Position numbers and translations under genes: made by a program | Shown here: in pieces, positions 26,105 through 34,185 of the stretch | Numbering within the stretch: the first letter of the stretch is position 1 | Layout of the letters: each line of letters begins with the position of its first letter | Notes under the pieces: generated by a model | What the model saw: the letters and a program-made list of their open reading frames with translations, nothing else | What the model was told of the DNA's origin: nothing | Databases searched by the model: none | Source of the DNA: Corticimicrobacter sp040137905 | GTDB lineage: Bacteria > Pseudomonadota > Gammaproteobacteria > Burkholderiales > Burkholderiaceae_B | DNA length: 64,000 nt | NCBI RefSeq assembly: GCF_040137905.1 | Contig: NZ_JBEFDG010000071.1 | Coordinates: 78,391 to 142,390, forward strand | Direction of reading: 5' to 3'

Positions 26105-26146
26105 ATAATATATGATGATTTCTATATTTCAATTTGAAATATAGAA
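26105..26146 (-). promoter_or_regulatory. sbp promoter with 27-bp perfect palindrome
   Basis: TTCTATATTTCAA (26120-26132), a central T, and TTGAAATATAGAA (26134-26146) form a perfect inverted repeat. Reading towards sbp, TTGAAA (26132-26127) can serve as -35 and TATTAT (26110-26105) as -10, with a 16-bp spacer. The dyad therefore covers the -35 region, the position of a repressor or a class II activator site. The region is strikingly AT-rich for this genome. The regulator is unknown. Confidence 0.65.
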
Positions 26147-26300
26147 GCTTGTGGGACATGCAGGCACTGCCTTGCTTTGCCGGCACCCGCCCTGCACAGC
26201 ATGCAAAAGGCACGATTTGCGGTCTGCATAAGGCTTGCCAGCCCCGACAAGTCTGGTAAATTGTGTCGTTTGCAATCCAGCCATTTCAGGAGACATCGCC

Positions 26301-27425
26301 ATGACCATCTCGTTCCGTCGCCTGCCCATCGCGGCAGCCATTTTGGCCGCTGGCCTGTCCGCCGCATCGGTACAGGCCGCCGAAAACATCAAGTTCGCTG
26401 TGGTCGGTCCGACCACAGGGCCTGTCACCCAGTATGGTGACATGGTGCGGGAAGGGGTGCTCACCGCCGTCGAAGTCATCAATGCCGGTGGCGGCATCAA
26501 CGGCAGCCAGATCGAACTGGTCACCATCGATGATGGCTGCGAACCCAAGCAAGGTCCGGTGGCAGCCAACCGCGTGGTCAACGATGGCATCGGTTTCGTG
26601 ATCGGCCACGTGTGCTCGGGGGCAACCATCGCCGCTGCCGACGTCTACGATGGCGAAGGCGTAGTCATGGTCACCCCCTCGGCCACGGCACCGGCCCTGA
26701 CCGACGGCAAGAACTACGAGTTCATCTTCCGCACCACGGGCCGCGACGACCAGCAGGGCCCGGCCGCCGCCCGCTTCATCATCGATAAGATCAAGCCCGC
26801 CAAGGTTGCCGTGCTGCACGACAAGCAGTCCTATGGCCAGGGCATCGCTGCTGCCGTACGCCAGGACCTGCTGGCTGGCGGCGTCGAGGTCAGCATGTTC
26901 GAAGGCATCAACGCCGGCGATACGGATTACTCTGCCGTGATCACCAAGATCCGCGGTTCGGGTGCTGATTTCGTCTACTACGGTGGCTACCATCCCGAAC
27001 TGGGCCTGCTGATGCGCCAGGCTGCAGAGCAAGGCCTCAAGGCTCGTTTCATGGGGCCGGAAGGCGCGGGCAATCCTGACATCAATGCAATCGCCGGCGA
27101 TGCCGTCGAAGGCATGCTGCTGACCCTGCCCAGCGATTTCGCCAGCAATCCCCGCAACGCCGATATCGTCAAGGCCTTCGAGGCCAAGCAGCGCAATGCC
27201 GCCGGTGCCTTCCAGATGACCGCCTACACGGCGACTCAGGTCATCGCCGACGCCATCAAGGGTGCCAACAGCACGGATCCCGCCAAGGTGGCCGAGTACC
27301 TGCACGCCAACAGCTTCGACACGCCCATCGGCACGGTATCCTGGAACAAGCAGGGCGACCTGAACGAGTTCGACTTCCAGGTCTTCGTCTGGCACAAGGA
27401 CGGCAGCCAGAGCGCCTTCGAGTAA
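26301..27425 (+). CDS. Branched-chain amino acid ABC transporter, substrate-binding protein (orphan)
   Basis: A 374-residue Leu/Ile/Val-type periplasmic binding protein. The start MTISFRRLPIAAAILAAG has AGGAG upstream and opens a signal peptide ending near SVQAAE. Core motifs are VVGPTTGPVTQYGDMV, DDGCEPKQGPVAANRVV, GRDDQQGPAAARF, VAVLHDKQSYGQG and YYGGYHPELGLL. It is clearly paralogous to the livJ product at 34186. There is no permease or ATPase gene next to it, so it may feed the LivHMGF complex encoded 9 kb away. Confidence 0.93.
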   Translation: MTISFRRLPIAAAILAAGLSAASVQAAENIKFAVVGPTTGPVTQYGDMVREGVLTAVEVINAGGGINGSQIELVTIDDGCEPKQGPVAANRVVNDGIGFVIGHVCSGATIAAADVYDGEGVVMVTPSATAPALTDGKNYEFIFRTTGRDDQQGPAAARFIIDKIKPAKVAVLHDKQSYGQGIAAAVRQDLLAGGVEVSMFEGINAGDTDYSAVITKIRGSGADFVYYGGYHPELGLLMRQAAEQGLKARFMGPEGAGNPDINAIAGDAVEGMLLTLPSDFASNPRNADIVKAFEAKQRNAAGAFQMTAYTATQVIADAIKGANSTDPAKVAEYLHANSFDTPIGTVSWNKQGDLNEFDFQVFVWHKDGSQSAFE

Positions 27426-27436
27426 ACAGGCAGGAA

Positions 27437-27464
27437 AAAGGGCTGGCATATATGCCAGCCCTTT
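27437..27464 (+). terminator. Intrinsic-type terminator after the orphan binding-protein gene
   Basis: A perfect 28-bp palindrome with arms AAAGGGCTGGCATA and TATGCCAGCCCTTT starts 11 bases after the stop codon. The A-run before and T-run after the GC stem allow action in both directions. Confidence 0.72.
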
Positions 27465-27498
27465 GCCGTGTGTGATGTGCTGCTGAACGTTGTTTTCG

Positions 27499-27528
27499 TT
27501 GCATCAGGCGCATGGCAGCCTGATGCAA
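27499..27528 (-). repeat. Inverted repeat downstream of ugpC
   Basis: TTGCATCAGGC (27499-27509) and GCCTGATGCAA (27518-27528) form an 11-bp perfect stem with an 8-base loop, 8 bases past the ugpC stop. No U-tract follows on either strand, so it is more likely an mRNA-end stabilising or weak terminator structure. Confidence 0.5.
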
Positions 27529-27536
27529 GGCACTGA

Positions 27537-28787
27537 TCAGGTACCTTCGGCTGGTGTCTGAATCGTACTGGCGCGGGTGCTTGCGTTCCCGTGCCTGTCG
27601 GCATCCTCACTATCGGTGAGGCTATTGTCCAGCCCGTCTTCCTCATCGCCATCCTCGCCTTCCTGCTCCGTATTGTCAGGCAGGCGCTTGCCGGTCTGCA
27701 GGTTGAACCAGTGCAACGGCCGTTCGGCATCAAGCTTGAGGCGCAGCCAGGCACCGATTTCGATCTGTTCTCCGTCCACCAGATCGTCGGGCCGGCGCAA
27801 GACCACGGCAGTCTGTCCGAGCCTGCCATGGATCAGGCATTCGGCCCCCAGCGACTCGACCATTTCCACGCAGATCCACATGCCTTCCTCGGGATGGCTG
27901 GGGCTGTCTGCAGGCAGCATGTTGCTGATGCGCAGGTCTTCCGGGCGTACACCCAGGATGCAGTCCTGGCGGATGGCCGCATAGGGAACCTGTATCTGGC
28001 GTGCCGACATCCAGTTGCCGCCGGGCAGGGCAATATCGTGGTGGCTGTCGATATGGACCTTGATCAGGTTCATCGGCGGCGAGCCAATGAATGAGGCCAC
28101 GAAGGTGGAGGCGGGGTGATCATACACTTCGCGCGGCGTCCCGATCTGCTCGACTTCACCCTGGTTCATGATCACCATGCGATGTGCCAGTGTCATGGCC
28201 TCGACCTGGTCGTGCGTGACGTACAGGCTCGTCGTCTTGAGGCGGCGATGCAGCTTTTGGATCTCCAGGCGCATCTGCACGCGCAGCTTGGCATCGAGGT
28301 TGGATAGTGGCTCGTCGAACAGGAAGGCCTTGGGATGGCGCACGATGGCGCGCCCCATGGCCACGCGCTGGCGCTGGCCGCCCGAGAGCTGGCGGGGCTT
28401 GCGCTGCAGCAGCTTCTCGAGTTCGAGAATGCGGGCGGCCTCCTCGACGCGGGCCTGGATGTCCTTCTTGCCGTGGCCCCGGATCTTGAGGCCATAGGCC
28501 ATGTTCTCGTACACCGTCATGTGCGGGTAGAGTGCATAGTTCTGGAACACCATGGCGATATCGCGCTCGGCCGGCTCCAGTTCGTTGACGACCTTGCCGT
28601 CGATGGCGATCTTGCCCGCACTGACGGTTTCCAGCCCGGCCATCATGCGCAGCAGGGTGGACTTGCCGCATCCGGAGGGACCGACGATGACGATGAATTC
28701 ACCGTCCTCGACCTCCAGGTCCAGTCCCTCGATGATGGTCGCGCCTGGATATTCCTTGCGAACCTGCCTGAAAGAAAGATGAGCCAT
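27537..28787 (-). CDS. ugpC: sn-Glycerol-3-phosphate ABC transporter, ATP-binding protein
   Basis: A 416-residue MalK/UgpC-type ATPase. Motifs are Walker A VGPSGCGKSTLLRM, Q-loop MVFQNYALYPHM, signature LSGGQRQRVAMGRAI, Walker B FLFDEPLSNLDAKLR and the switch His in YVTHDQVEA. A C-terminal TOBE-type regulatory region follows to about residue 370. The last about 45 residues are an extra acidic, Glu/Asp/Ser/Thr-rich tail (from DNTEQEGEDGDEEDG) beyond the usual end near residue 360-370. It is the last gene of ugpB-ugpA-ugpE-ugpC. Confidence 0.93.
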   Translation of the reverse strand: MAHLSFRQVRKEYPGATIIEGLDLEVEDGEFIVIVGPSGCGKSTLLRMMAGLETVSAGKIAIDGKVVNELEPAERDIAMVFQNYALYPHMTVYENMAYGLKIRGHGKKDIQARVEEAARILELEKLLQRKPRQLSGGQRQRVAMGRAIVRHPKAFLFDEPLSNLDAKLRVQMRLEIQKLHRRLKTTSLYVTHDQVEAMTLAHRMVIMNQGEVEQIGTPREVYDHPASTFVASFIGSPPMNLIKVHIDSHHDIALPGGNWMSARQIQVPYAAIRQDCILGVRPEDLRISNMLPADSPSHPEEGMWICVEMVESLGAECLIHGRLGQTAVVLRRPDDLVDGEQIEIGAWLRLKLDAERPLHWFNLQTGKRLPDNTEQEGEDGDEEDGLDNSLTDSEDADRHGNASTRASTIQTPAEGT

Positions 28788-28802
28788 TGATGCCTTTGCC
28801 TC

Positions 28803-29654
28803 TTATTTTTCCGTATCGATCAAGCCCTTGACGAACCAGCGCTGCATCAGCAGCACGACCAGCGCAGGGGGCAGCATGGCCAGGATGGCCGTGGCCATGA
28901 CCAGGTTCCATTCGGTGGCGGCGTCGCCGCCTGCAATCATCCGTTTGATGCCGATGACCACCGGATACATGTCTTCGCTGGTCGTGGTGATCAGCGGCCA
29001 TAGATACTGGTTCCAGCCGTAGATGAACTGGATCACGAACAGGGCGGCAATGCTGGTGCGCGACAGCGGCAGCAGGATGTCCCTGAAAAAACGCATGGGG
29101 CCGGCTCCATCCATTCGGGCAGCCTCCACCAGTTCGTCGGGCACGGTCAGGAAAAATTGTCGGAACAGGAAAGTGGCCGTGGCCGATGCGATCAGCGGGA
29201 TGGTCAGCCCGGCATAGCTGTTGAGCATGCCCAGGTCGGCCACTACCTGGTAGGTCGGTGCGATACGGACTTCGACCGGCAGCATCAGGGTGACGAAAAT
29301 CATCCAGAAAAAGAAATGCCGGCCCGGAAAGCGGAAATAGACGATGGCAAAGGCCGACAGCAGGGAGATGGCGATCTTGCCGACGGCGATGACCATGGCC
29401 ATGACCAGGCTGACCCACATCATGCGACCCACCGGTGCGGATGAGCCGACGGTCGAGCCACCAGAGAGCGCCTGCAGGTAGTTTTCGACCATGTGCGTGC
29501 CCGGCCAGAGCGACAGCGGCACCTGGCGCACCTGCTCCAGTGATTGGGTCGAGGCCACGAAGGCGACATACAGCGGGAAGGCCACGGCCACCACGCCGAG
29601 GATCAGGATGAAGTGGGACAGGCGATCCAGCCAGGGGCGACGTTCTACCATCAT
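28803..29654 (-). CDS. ugpE: sn-Glycerol-3-phosphate ABC transporter permease UgpE
   Basis: A 283-residue MalG-type permease with six predicted helices. Family motifs are LPVEVRIAPTYQVVADLGMLNSY, FLFRQFFLTVPDELVEAARMDGA (the EAA loop) and FIYGWNQYLWPL. The start overlaps the ugpA stop by one base. The protein ends QRWFVKGLIDTEK, typical of UgpE. Confidence 0.93.
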   Translation of the reverse strand: MMVERRPWLDRLSHFILILGVVAVAFPLYVAFVASTQSLEQVRQVPLSLWPGTHMVENYLQALSGGSTVGSSAPVGRMMWVSLVMAMVIAVGKIAISLLSAFAIVYFRFPGRHFFFWMIFVTLMLPVEVRIAPTYQVVADLGMLNSYAGLTIPLIASATATFLFRQFFLTVPDELVEAARMDGAGPMRFFRDILLPLSRTSIAALFVIQFIYGWNQYLWPLITTTSEDMYPVVIGIKRMIAGGDAATEWNLVMATAILAMLPPALVVLLMQRWFVKGLIDTEK

Positions 29655-30535
29655 CAGTAGTTCACCTTGCGATCGATATAGCGGAACTGCACGACGGTCA
29701 GTGCGATCACGATACCCATCAGGATGACGGACTGTGCAGCCGAGGAGCCGAGGTCCAGGCCCAGGAAGCCGTCACGATAAACCTTGTAGACGAGAATCGA
29801 GGTATCCCGTCCCGGGCCGCCCTGGGTGGCGGCATCGACGATGGCGAACGTATCGAAGAATGCATAGATGACGTTGATGACCAGCAGGAAGAAGGTGGTG
29901 GGCGACAGCAGCGGGAATACGATATTCCAGAAACGGCGCGAGGGTGACGCCCCGTCTATGGCCGCCGCCTCGATCAGCGAGCGCGGGATGGCCTGCAGGC
30001 CGGCCAGGAAGAACAGGAAGTTATAGGACACCTGTTTCCAGACGGCGGCAATGATGACCAGGGTCAGCGCGTCCTGCCCATTGAGCAGGGGATTCCAGCC
30101 TATGCCCAGGCGCTGCAGGCCGACGGCCAGGATGCCCATGCCCGGTGAGAACATGAATACCCAGAGGACGGCCGCCACGGCAGGCGCCACGGCATAGGGC
30201 CAGATCAGCAGGGTCTTGTAGGTAGAGGCGGCACGAATGACGCGGTTGGCGAGGACCGCCAGCAGCAGCGAGATCGCCAGTCCGAAAAAGGCCACCAGCA
30301 CCGAGAAAATGGCGGTGACATGGAAAGATTGCCTATATTCCTGGCTGTCCAGCAAAGTCTTGAAATTGTCGAACCAGACGAATTCGGCCCCCATGCCGAA
30401 CACGTCCTGCTCCAGCATGGATTGCCACAGGGCCTGCGCAGCCGGCCAGAAAAAAAATACCAGCGTGACGGCGACCTGAGGTGCCAGCAGCAGGTAGGGC
30501 AGGGTGCGCGAACGGAAATAGACGCGTTTTTCCAT
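29654..30535 (-). CDS. ugpA: sn-Glycerol-3-phosphate ABC transporter permease UgpA
   Basis: A 293-residue MalF-type permease that begins MEKRVYFRSRTLPYLLLAPQ, a recognisable UgpA start, followed by six helices. The EAA loop is IPRSLIEAAAIDGASPSRRFWNIVFPLLSP. It also has AFFDTFAIVDAATQGGPGRDTSILVYKVYRDGF. It pairs with UgpE as the membrane channel. A strong hairpin in the 148-base gap before it probably lowers its expression relative to ugpB. Confidence 0.94.
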   Translation of the reverse strand: MEKRVYFRSRTLPYLLLAPQVAVTLVFFFWPAAQALWQSMLEQDVFGMGAEFVWFDNFKTLLDSQEYRQSFHVTAIFSVLVAFFGLAISLLLAVLANRVIRAASTYKTLLIWPYAVAPAVAAVLWVFMFSPGMGILAVGLQRLGIGWNPLLNGQDALTLVIIAAVWKQVSYNFLFFLAGLQAIPRSLIEAAAIDGASPSRRFWNIVFPLLSPTTFFLLVINVIYAFFDTFAIVDAATQGGPGRDTSILVYKVYRDGFLGLDLGSSAAQSVILMGIVIALTVVQFRYIDRKVNY

Positions 30536-30644
30536 GCAGACAAAGATAATGAAAATGGTTCGGGCGCAAGGATACCATCGTTAGCCGACCGAGGGGGCTG
30601 CGCAGGCGCGGCGCACCCCGGTCAGATTGTGGACGAAAGTAACA

Positions 30645-30677
30645 GGCCGGGTACGCTTCTGAAAACGGCACCCGGCC
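30645..30677 (-). terminator. Intergenic hairpin between ugpB and ugpA
   Basis: GGCCGGGT (30645-30652) and ACCCGGCC (30670-30677) form an 8-bp GC-rich stem starting 7 bases past the ugpB stop. No U-tract follows. Such structures after a binding-protein gene typically protect its mRNA or partly terminate, giving more binding protein than permease. Confidence 0.55.
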
Positions 30678-30683
30678 ACATCG

Positions 30684-32006
30684 TCAGCGTCCGGCGCTGC
30701 GCTCGAAACGGGTCAGCACCTCATTGCCGCGCTCGACGGCACGGGTCAACCCCTGGCGGGCGTCCTGCTTGCCGGCCCAGATCAGTTCGAACTCTTCCTC
30801 GATGATGTCACGGATCTGTGGCAGGTTGCCCAGGCGCACGCCACGCGATTTGTCGGTGGTCTTGACGATCATCTGCTCGACCGACACGTCGGCACCCGGA
30901 TGACTGTCGTAGAAGCCAGACGCCCTGGTCTGCTCGTAGGCGGCCGTGGTGATCGGCAGGTAGCCGGTCTGCTGGTGCCAGCGCGCCTGCACGTCGGTGC
31001 CCGAGAGGAATTCCAGGAACGCGGCAACGGCCTTGTATTCATCGGCAGGCTTGCCGTTGAATACCCAGAGCGAAGCGCCGCCAATGATCGTGTTTTGCGG
31101 TGCGCCTGCCACGTCGTCGTAATAGGGCAGCGTGGAAATGCCCACGTCGAACTGGGCGTTGGCACCGATGTTGGCCTGGGCCGAACTCGATGCCGTGCTC
31201 ATGGCGCACTGGCCGCTGTAGAACACCGAATCGCCCAGATTGCCGCGGCCGCCGTAGCCGAACAGGCCTTCCTTGCTCAGGCGAGCCAGGTTATCGATAT
31301 GCCGCACATGCAGATCCGAGTCGATGGCCAGGCGTGCATCCAGGCCATCGAAGCCGTTGTTGCGGGTGGCGAATTCGGTATTGTGCCAGGCCGAAAACGT
31401 TTCTGCCTGGACCCAGGACGGCCAACTGGTCGTGAAACCGCAGGGGGCCGCGCCCGACTCGACGATCTTGCGAGCCGCATCCTCGACCTGTGCCCAGGTC
31501 TTGGGGGGTTGCTCGGGATCCAGGCCGGCACGCTTGAAGACATCCTTGTTGTAGTAGAAAACCGGCGTCGAGCTGTTGAACGGGAACGACATCATGCGGC
31601 CATCGGGTGCCGTGTAGTAACCGGCTACTGCCGGAATGTAGCGGGCGGGATCGAAGTCCTGGCCGGCTTCCACCATCAGTTCGCTGACCGGCTTGACCGC
31701 GCCGCGGGCATGCATCATGGTTGCCGTGCCGACCTCGAAGACCTGCAGAATATGTGGCGCATTGCCGGCGCGGAAGGCTGCGATGCCGGCATTGAGCGCT
31801 TCGCCATAGGTACCCTTGTAGGTCGGGTTGATCTTGTAGTCGGATTGCGAGGCATTGAATTCGTCGGTGAGTTCATTCAGGCGCGTATTGAGGGCCCCCG
31901 TCATGGAATGCCAGAATTCGATTTCGGCGGCGGCCTGGGCCGAGCCGGCCGCCAGCCCCAGCGAAGCGGCAAGGGCGGTGGTCAGCAGGGATGTGCGCAT
32001 GGACAT
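30684..32006 (-). CDS. ugpB: sn-Glycerol-3-phosphate-binding protein UgpB
   Basis: A 440-residue periplasmic binding protein of the ugp importer. The signal peptide is about residues 1-26 (LTTALAASLGLAAGSAQAAA). The mature start is AEIEFWHSMTGALNTRLNEL, the standard UgpB pattern. Ligand-site motifs are YKGTYGEALNAGIAAFRAGN, PHILQVFEVGTATMM, FNSSTPVFYYNKDVFKRAGLDP and TTSWPSWVQAE. AGGAGA precedes the ATG. It is the first gene of the operon. Confidence 0.95.
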   Translation of the reverse strand: MSMRTSLLTTALAASLGLAAGSAQAAAEIEFWHSMTGALNTRLNELTDEFNASQSDYKINPTYKGTYGEALNAGIAAFRAGNAPHILQVFEVGTATMMHARGAVKPVSELMVEAGQDFDPARYIPAVAGYYTAPDGRMMSFPFNSSTPVFYYNKDVFKRAGLDPEQPPKTWAQVEDAARKIVESGAAPCGFTTSWPSWVQAETFSAWHNTEFATRNNGFDGLDARLAIDSDLHVRHIDNLARLSKEGLFGYGGRGNLGDSVFYSGQCAMSTASSSAQANIGANAQFDVGISTLPYYDDVAGAPQNTIIGGASLWVFNGKPADEYKAVAAFLEFLSGTDVQARWHQQTGYLPITTAAYEQTRASGFYDSHPGADVSVEQMIVKTTDKSRGVRLGNLPQIRDIIEEEFELIWAGKQDARQGLTRAVERGNEVLTRFERSAGR

Positions 32007-32200
32007 GGGATCAGTCTCCTTTTTTTACGGGGTCGTCTCGAATGCCACACCGGGTCACGGGCGGCAGGCGATGATTGTATGAATGATATATGACAGTCGT
32101 TCGATAGGGGGGATGATGCCGCAGAATACGGTTTTGCCAGGACGGAAATGGATACGTTACAGTGTGGTCTTGTCCGTCTCAGCTTTGTGATATTTACGCC

Positions 32201-33073
32201 ATGAGTTCTGCCGCCTTTCTGCAGGCCCGCCTGCCGCTCTATATCAGGCTGGTGCGCCTGGACAAGCCCATCGGCATCCTGCTGCTGCTCTGGCCGACGT
32301 TGTGGGCGCTGTGGGCTGCATCGGGTGGCTGGCCGCAATGGCACCTGATCGTCATCTTCAGCCTGGGCACGGCGCTGATGCGCTCGGCGGGCTGTGCCAT
32401 GAACGACTATTTCGATCGCGACTTCGACCTGCATGTCGATCGTACCCAGAACCGGGTGCTGACGACAGGCCAGATCCGTCCCGTCGAGGCGCTTTGGGTG
32501 GCTGCGGCACTGGCACTGGCCTCGCTGCTGCTGATCCTGCCGCTCAACGGCCTGGTCTGGCTGTTGTCGCTGGCGGCCGCTTTCCTGGCCGTGACCTATC
32601 CGTTGATGAAGCGTTTTTTCGCCATTCCCCAGGCCTATCTCGGTATCGCCTTCGGCTTTGGCATTCCGATGGGATTCGCCGCCGTGCAGTACGAGGTGCC
32701 TGCCGTTGCCTGGCTGATGCTGCTGGCCAACGTGGCCTGGTCGGTTGCCTATGACACCGAATATGCGCTGGTCGATATCCAGGACGACCTCAAGCTGGGC
32801 CTCAAGACCTCGGCCATCACCTTTGGCCGCCATGATCTCGTCATGATCGGCCTGTGCTATGCCATCACGCTGGGCCTGCTGGCGATCTGCGGGGTCATGC
32901 TGGGCTATGGCCTGGCCTATGCCTGCGGCCTGCTGGTGGCCGCCGGACTCGCGGTACGCCATCTCTACTGGATCCGGCATCGCGAACGCAGTGCCTGCTT
33001 CCGTGCCTTTCTCAACAATACCTGGTTCGGCTGCATCATTTTTCTGGGCATCCTGGCCGAAACCTCTTTCTGA
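32201..33073 (+). CDS. ubiA: 4-Hydroxybenzoate octaprenyltransferase
   Basis: A 290-residue integral-membrane prenyltransferase of ubiquinone biosynthesis. I start at MSSAAFLQARLPLYIRLVRLDKPIG (32201) rather than at an in-frame ATG 39 bases upstream. Both Asp-rich Mg-diphosphate motifs are present: CAMNDYFDRDFDLHVDRTQNR and YALVDIQDDLKLGLKT. About eight hydrophobic helices are visible. It is 12 bases before proC and probably co-transcribed with it. Confidence 0.94.
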   Translation: MSSAAFLQARLPLYIRLVRLDKPIGILLLLWPTLWALWAASGGWPQWHLIVIFSLGTALMRSAGCAMNDYFDRDFDLHVDRTQNRVLTTGQIRPVEALWVAAALALASLLLILPLNGLVWLLSLAAAFLAVTYPLMKRFFAIPQAYLGIAFGFGIPMGFAAVQYEVPAVAWLMLLANVAWSVAYDTEYALVDIQDDLKLGLKTSAITFGRHDLVMIGLCYAITLGLLAICGVMLGYGLAYACGLLVAAGLAVRHLYWIRHRERSACFRAFLNNTWFGCIIFLGILAETSF

Positions 33074-33085
33074 GTGCTCCACGCC

Positions 33086-33934
33086 ATGACTTCCACACAT
33101 ACACAGACATCCTCCCGCATTGCGTTCATCGGCGGGGGCAACATGGCCACGGCGCTGGCGCGCGGCTTCGTCCAGTCCGGCCTGTGCCAGCCCGGCAACC
33201 TGTACATTGTCGATCCGGGCGAGGCAACACGAGACACCTGGCAGGCCTACGGTGCCGGCACCGCCGCAGGTTGCGATGCCGGACTGGTCGACTGCAAGGT
33301 CTGGTTCTTTGCGGTCAAGCCCCAGAACATGCGGGTTGCCATCGATGCCGCCCGGCCATTCCTGCAAGCCGACACGCTGATCGTCAGCATTGCTGCCGGC
33401 CTGCGCGCCGACACGCTGGCCGGCTGGCTGGGCACGGCTGAGCAGCCCTGGACACGGCTGGTCCGCAGCATGCCCAATACGCCTTCGCTGGTCGGTGCCG
33501 GCGCCACTGGCCTGGCGGCGCTGTCGGGTGTGACGGCTGCCGATCGTACCTGGGTCACACAGTTGTTCGAGGCAGTCGGCAAGGCCGTCTGGGTTCGGGA
33601 CGACGAGGCACTCGATGCCGTGACCGGTCTGTCGGGCAGCGGTCCCGCCTACGTATTCCTGTTTCTGGAGTCATTGATCCAGGGCGGGATCGACCTGGGA
33701 CTGGATGCCGTCCAGGCACGTGAGCTGGCCCTGGCCACCGTCCAGGGGGCCTGCACACTGGCCAGCCAGTCGGATGATCCGCTGCACACATTGCGTGAAA
33801 AAGTCACCTCCAAGGGAGGGACGACGGCAGCGGCATTGGGTTTATTCGAAACCGATGGTTTCGAGGGCATGGTGCGCCGCGCCATGGCTGCCGCGGCAGA
33901 GCGCGCCCGCCAGATGAGCTGCGAGCTGGCCTGA
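33086..33934 (+). CDS. proC: Pyrroline-5-carboxylate reductase
   Basis: The last step of proline synthesis: NAD(P)H reduction of pyrroline-5-carboxylate. It is 282 residues. Motifs are IAFIGGGNMATALARGF, FFAVKPQNM, RSMPNTPSLVGAGATGL and DAVTGLSGSGPAYVFLFLE. The active-site signature region VTSKGGTTAAAL follows. An in-frame GTG at 33074 directly follows the ubiA stop, but the ATG at 33086 gives the normal family length. Confidence 0.94.
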   Translation: MTSTHTQTSSRIAFIGGGNMATALARGFVQSGLCQPGNLYIVDPGEATRDTWQAYGAGTAAGCDAGLVDCKVWFFAVKPQNMRVAIDAARPFLQADTLIVSIAAGLRADTLAGWLGTAEQPWTRLVRSMPNTPSLVGAGATGLAALSGVTAADRTWVTQLFEAVGKAVWVRDDEALDAVTGLSGSGPAYVFLFLESLIQGGIDLGLDAVQARELALATVQGACTLASQSDDPLHTLREKVTSKGGTTAAALGLFETDGFEGMVRRAMAAAAERARQMSCELA

Positions 33935-34142
33935 TCCGCAGCGACTTCCTGTCCGGGGCCTGCCGAGGTCGGAAGCCGAACTTTCCGGCATTGGCAGGCC
34001 CACTGCATATTTGCATTGCACTGCAATATAGGGGAATGTCCGAAGTGACGGGACAGGCGGCTGCTTTCAGAATGATGTCAGATGTTGTTACGCGTCGTGA
34101 CGCCGGGCACCACATACTTGCCTGACTGAATCGACATTTGCT

Positions 34143-34160
34143 TTTCCGGTTCACCGGAAA
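34143..34160 (+). repeat. Short hairpin upstream of livJ
   Basis: TTTCCGGT and ACCGGAAA form an 8-bp palindrome with a 2-base centre, 26 bases before the livJ ATG. It could be an operator or a leader hairpin. The 33935-34185 gap otherwise shows only an AT-rich patch (about 34005-34030). Confidence 0.4.
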
Positions 34161-34185
34161 GACTGACATTCTCTGGAGAGGCCTT

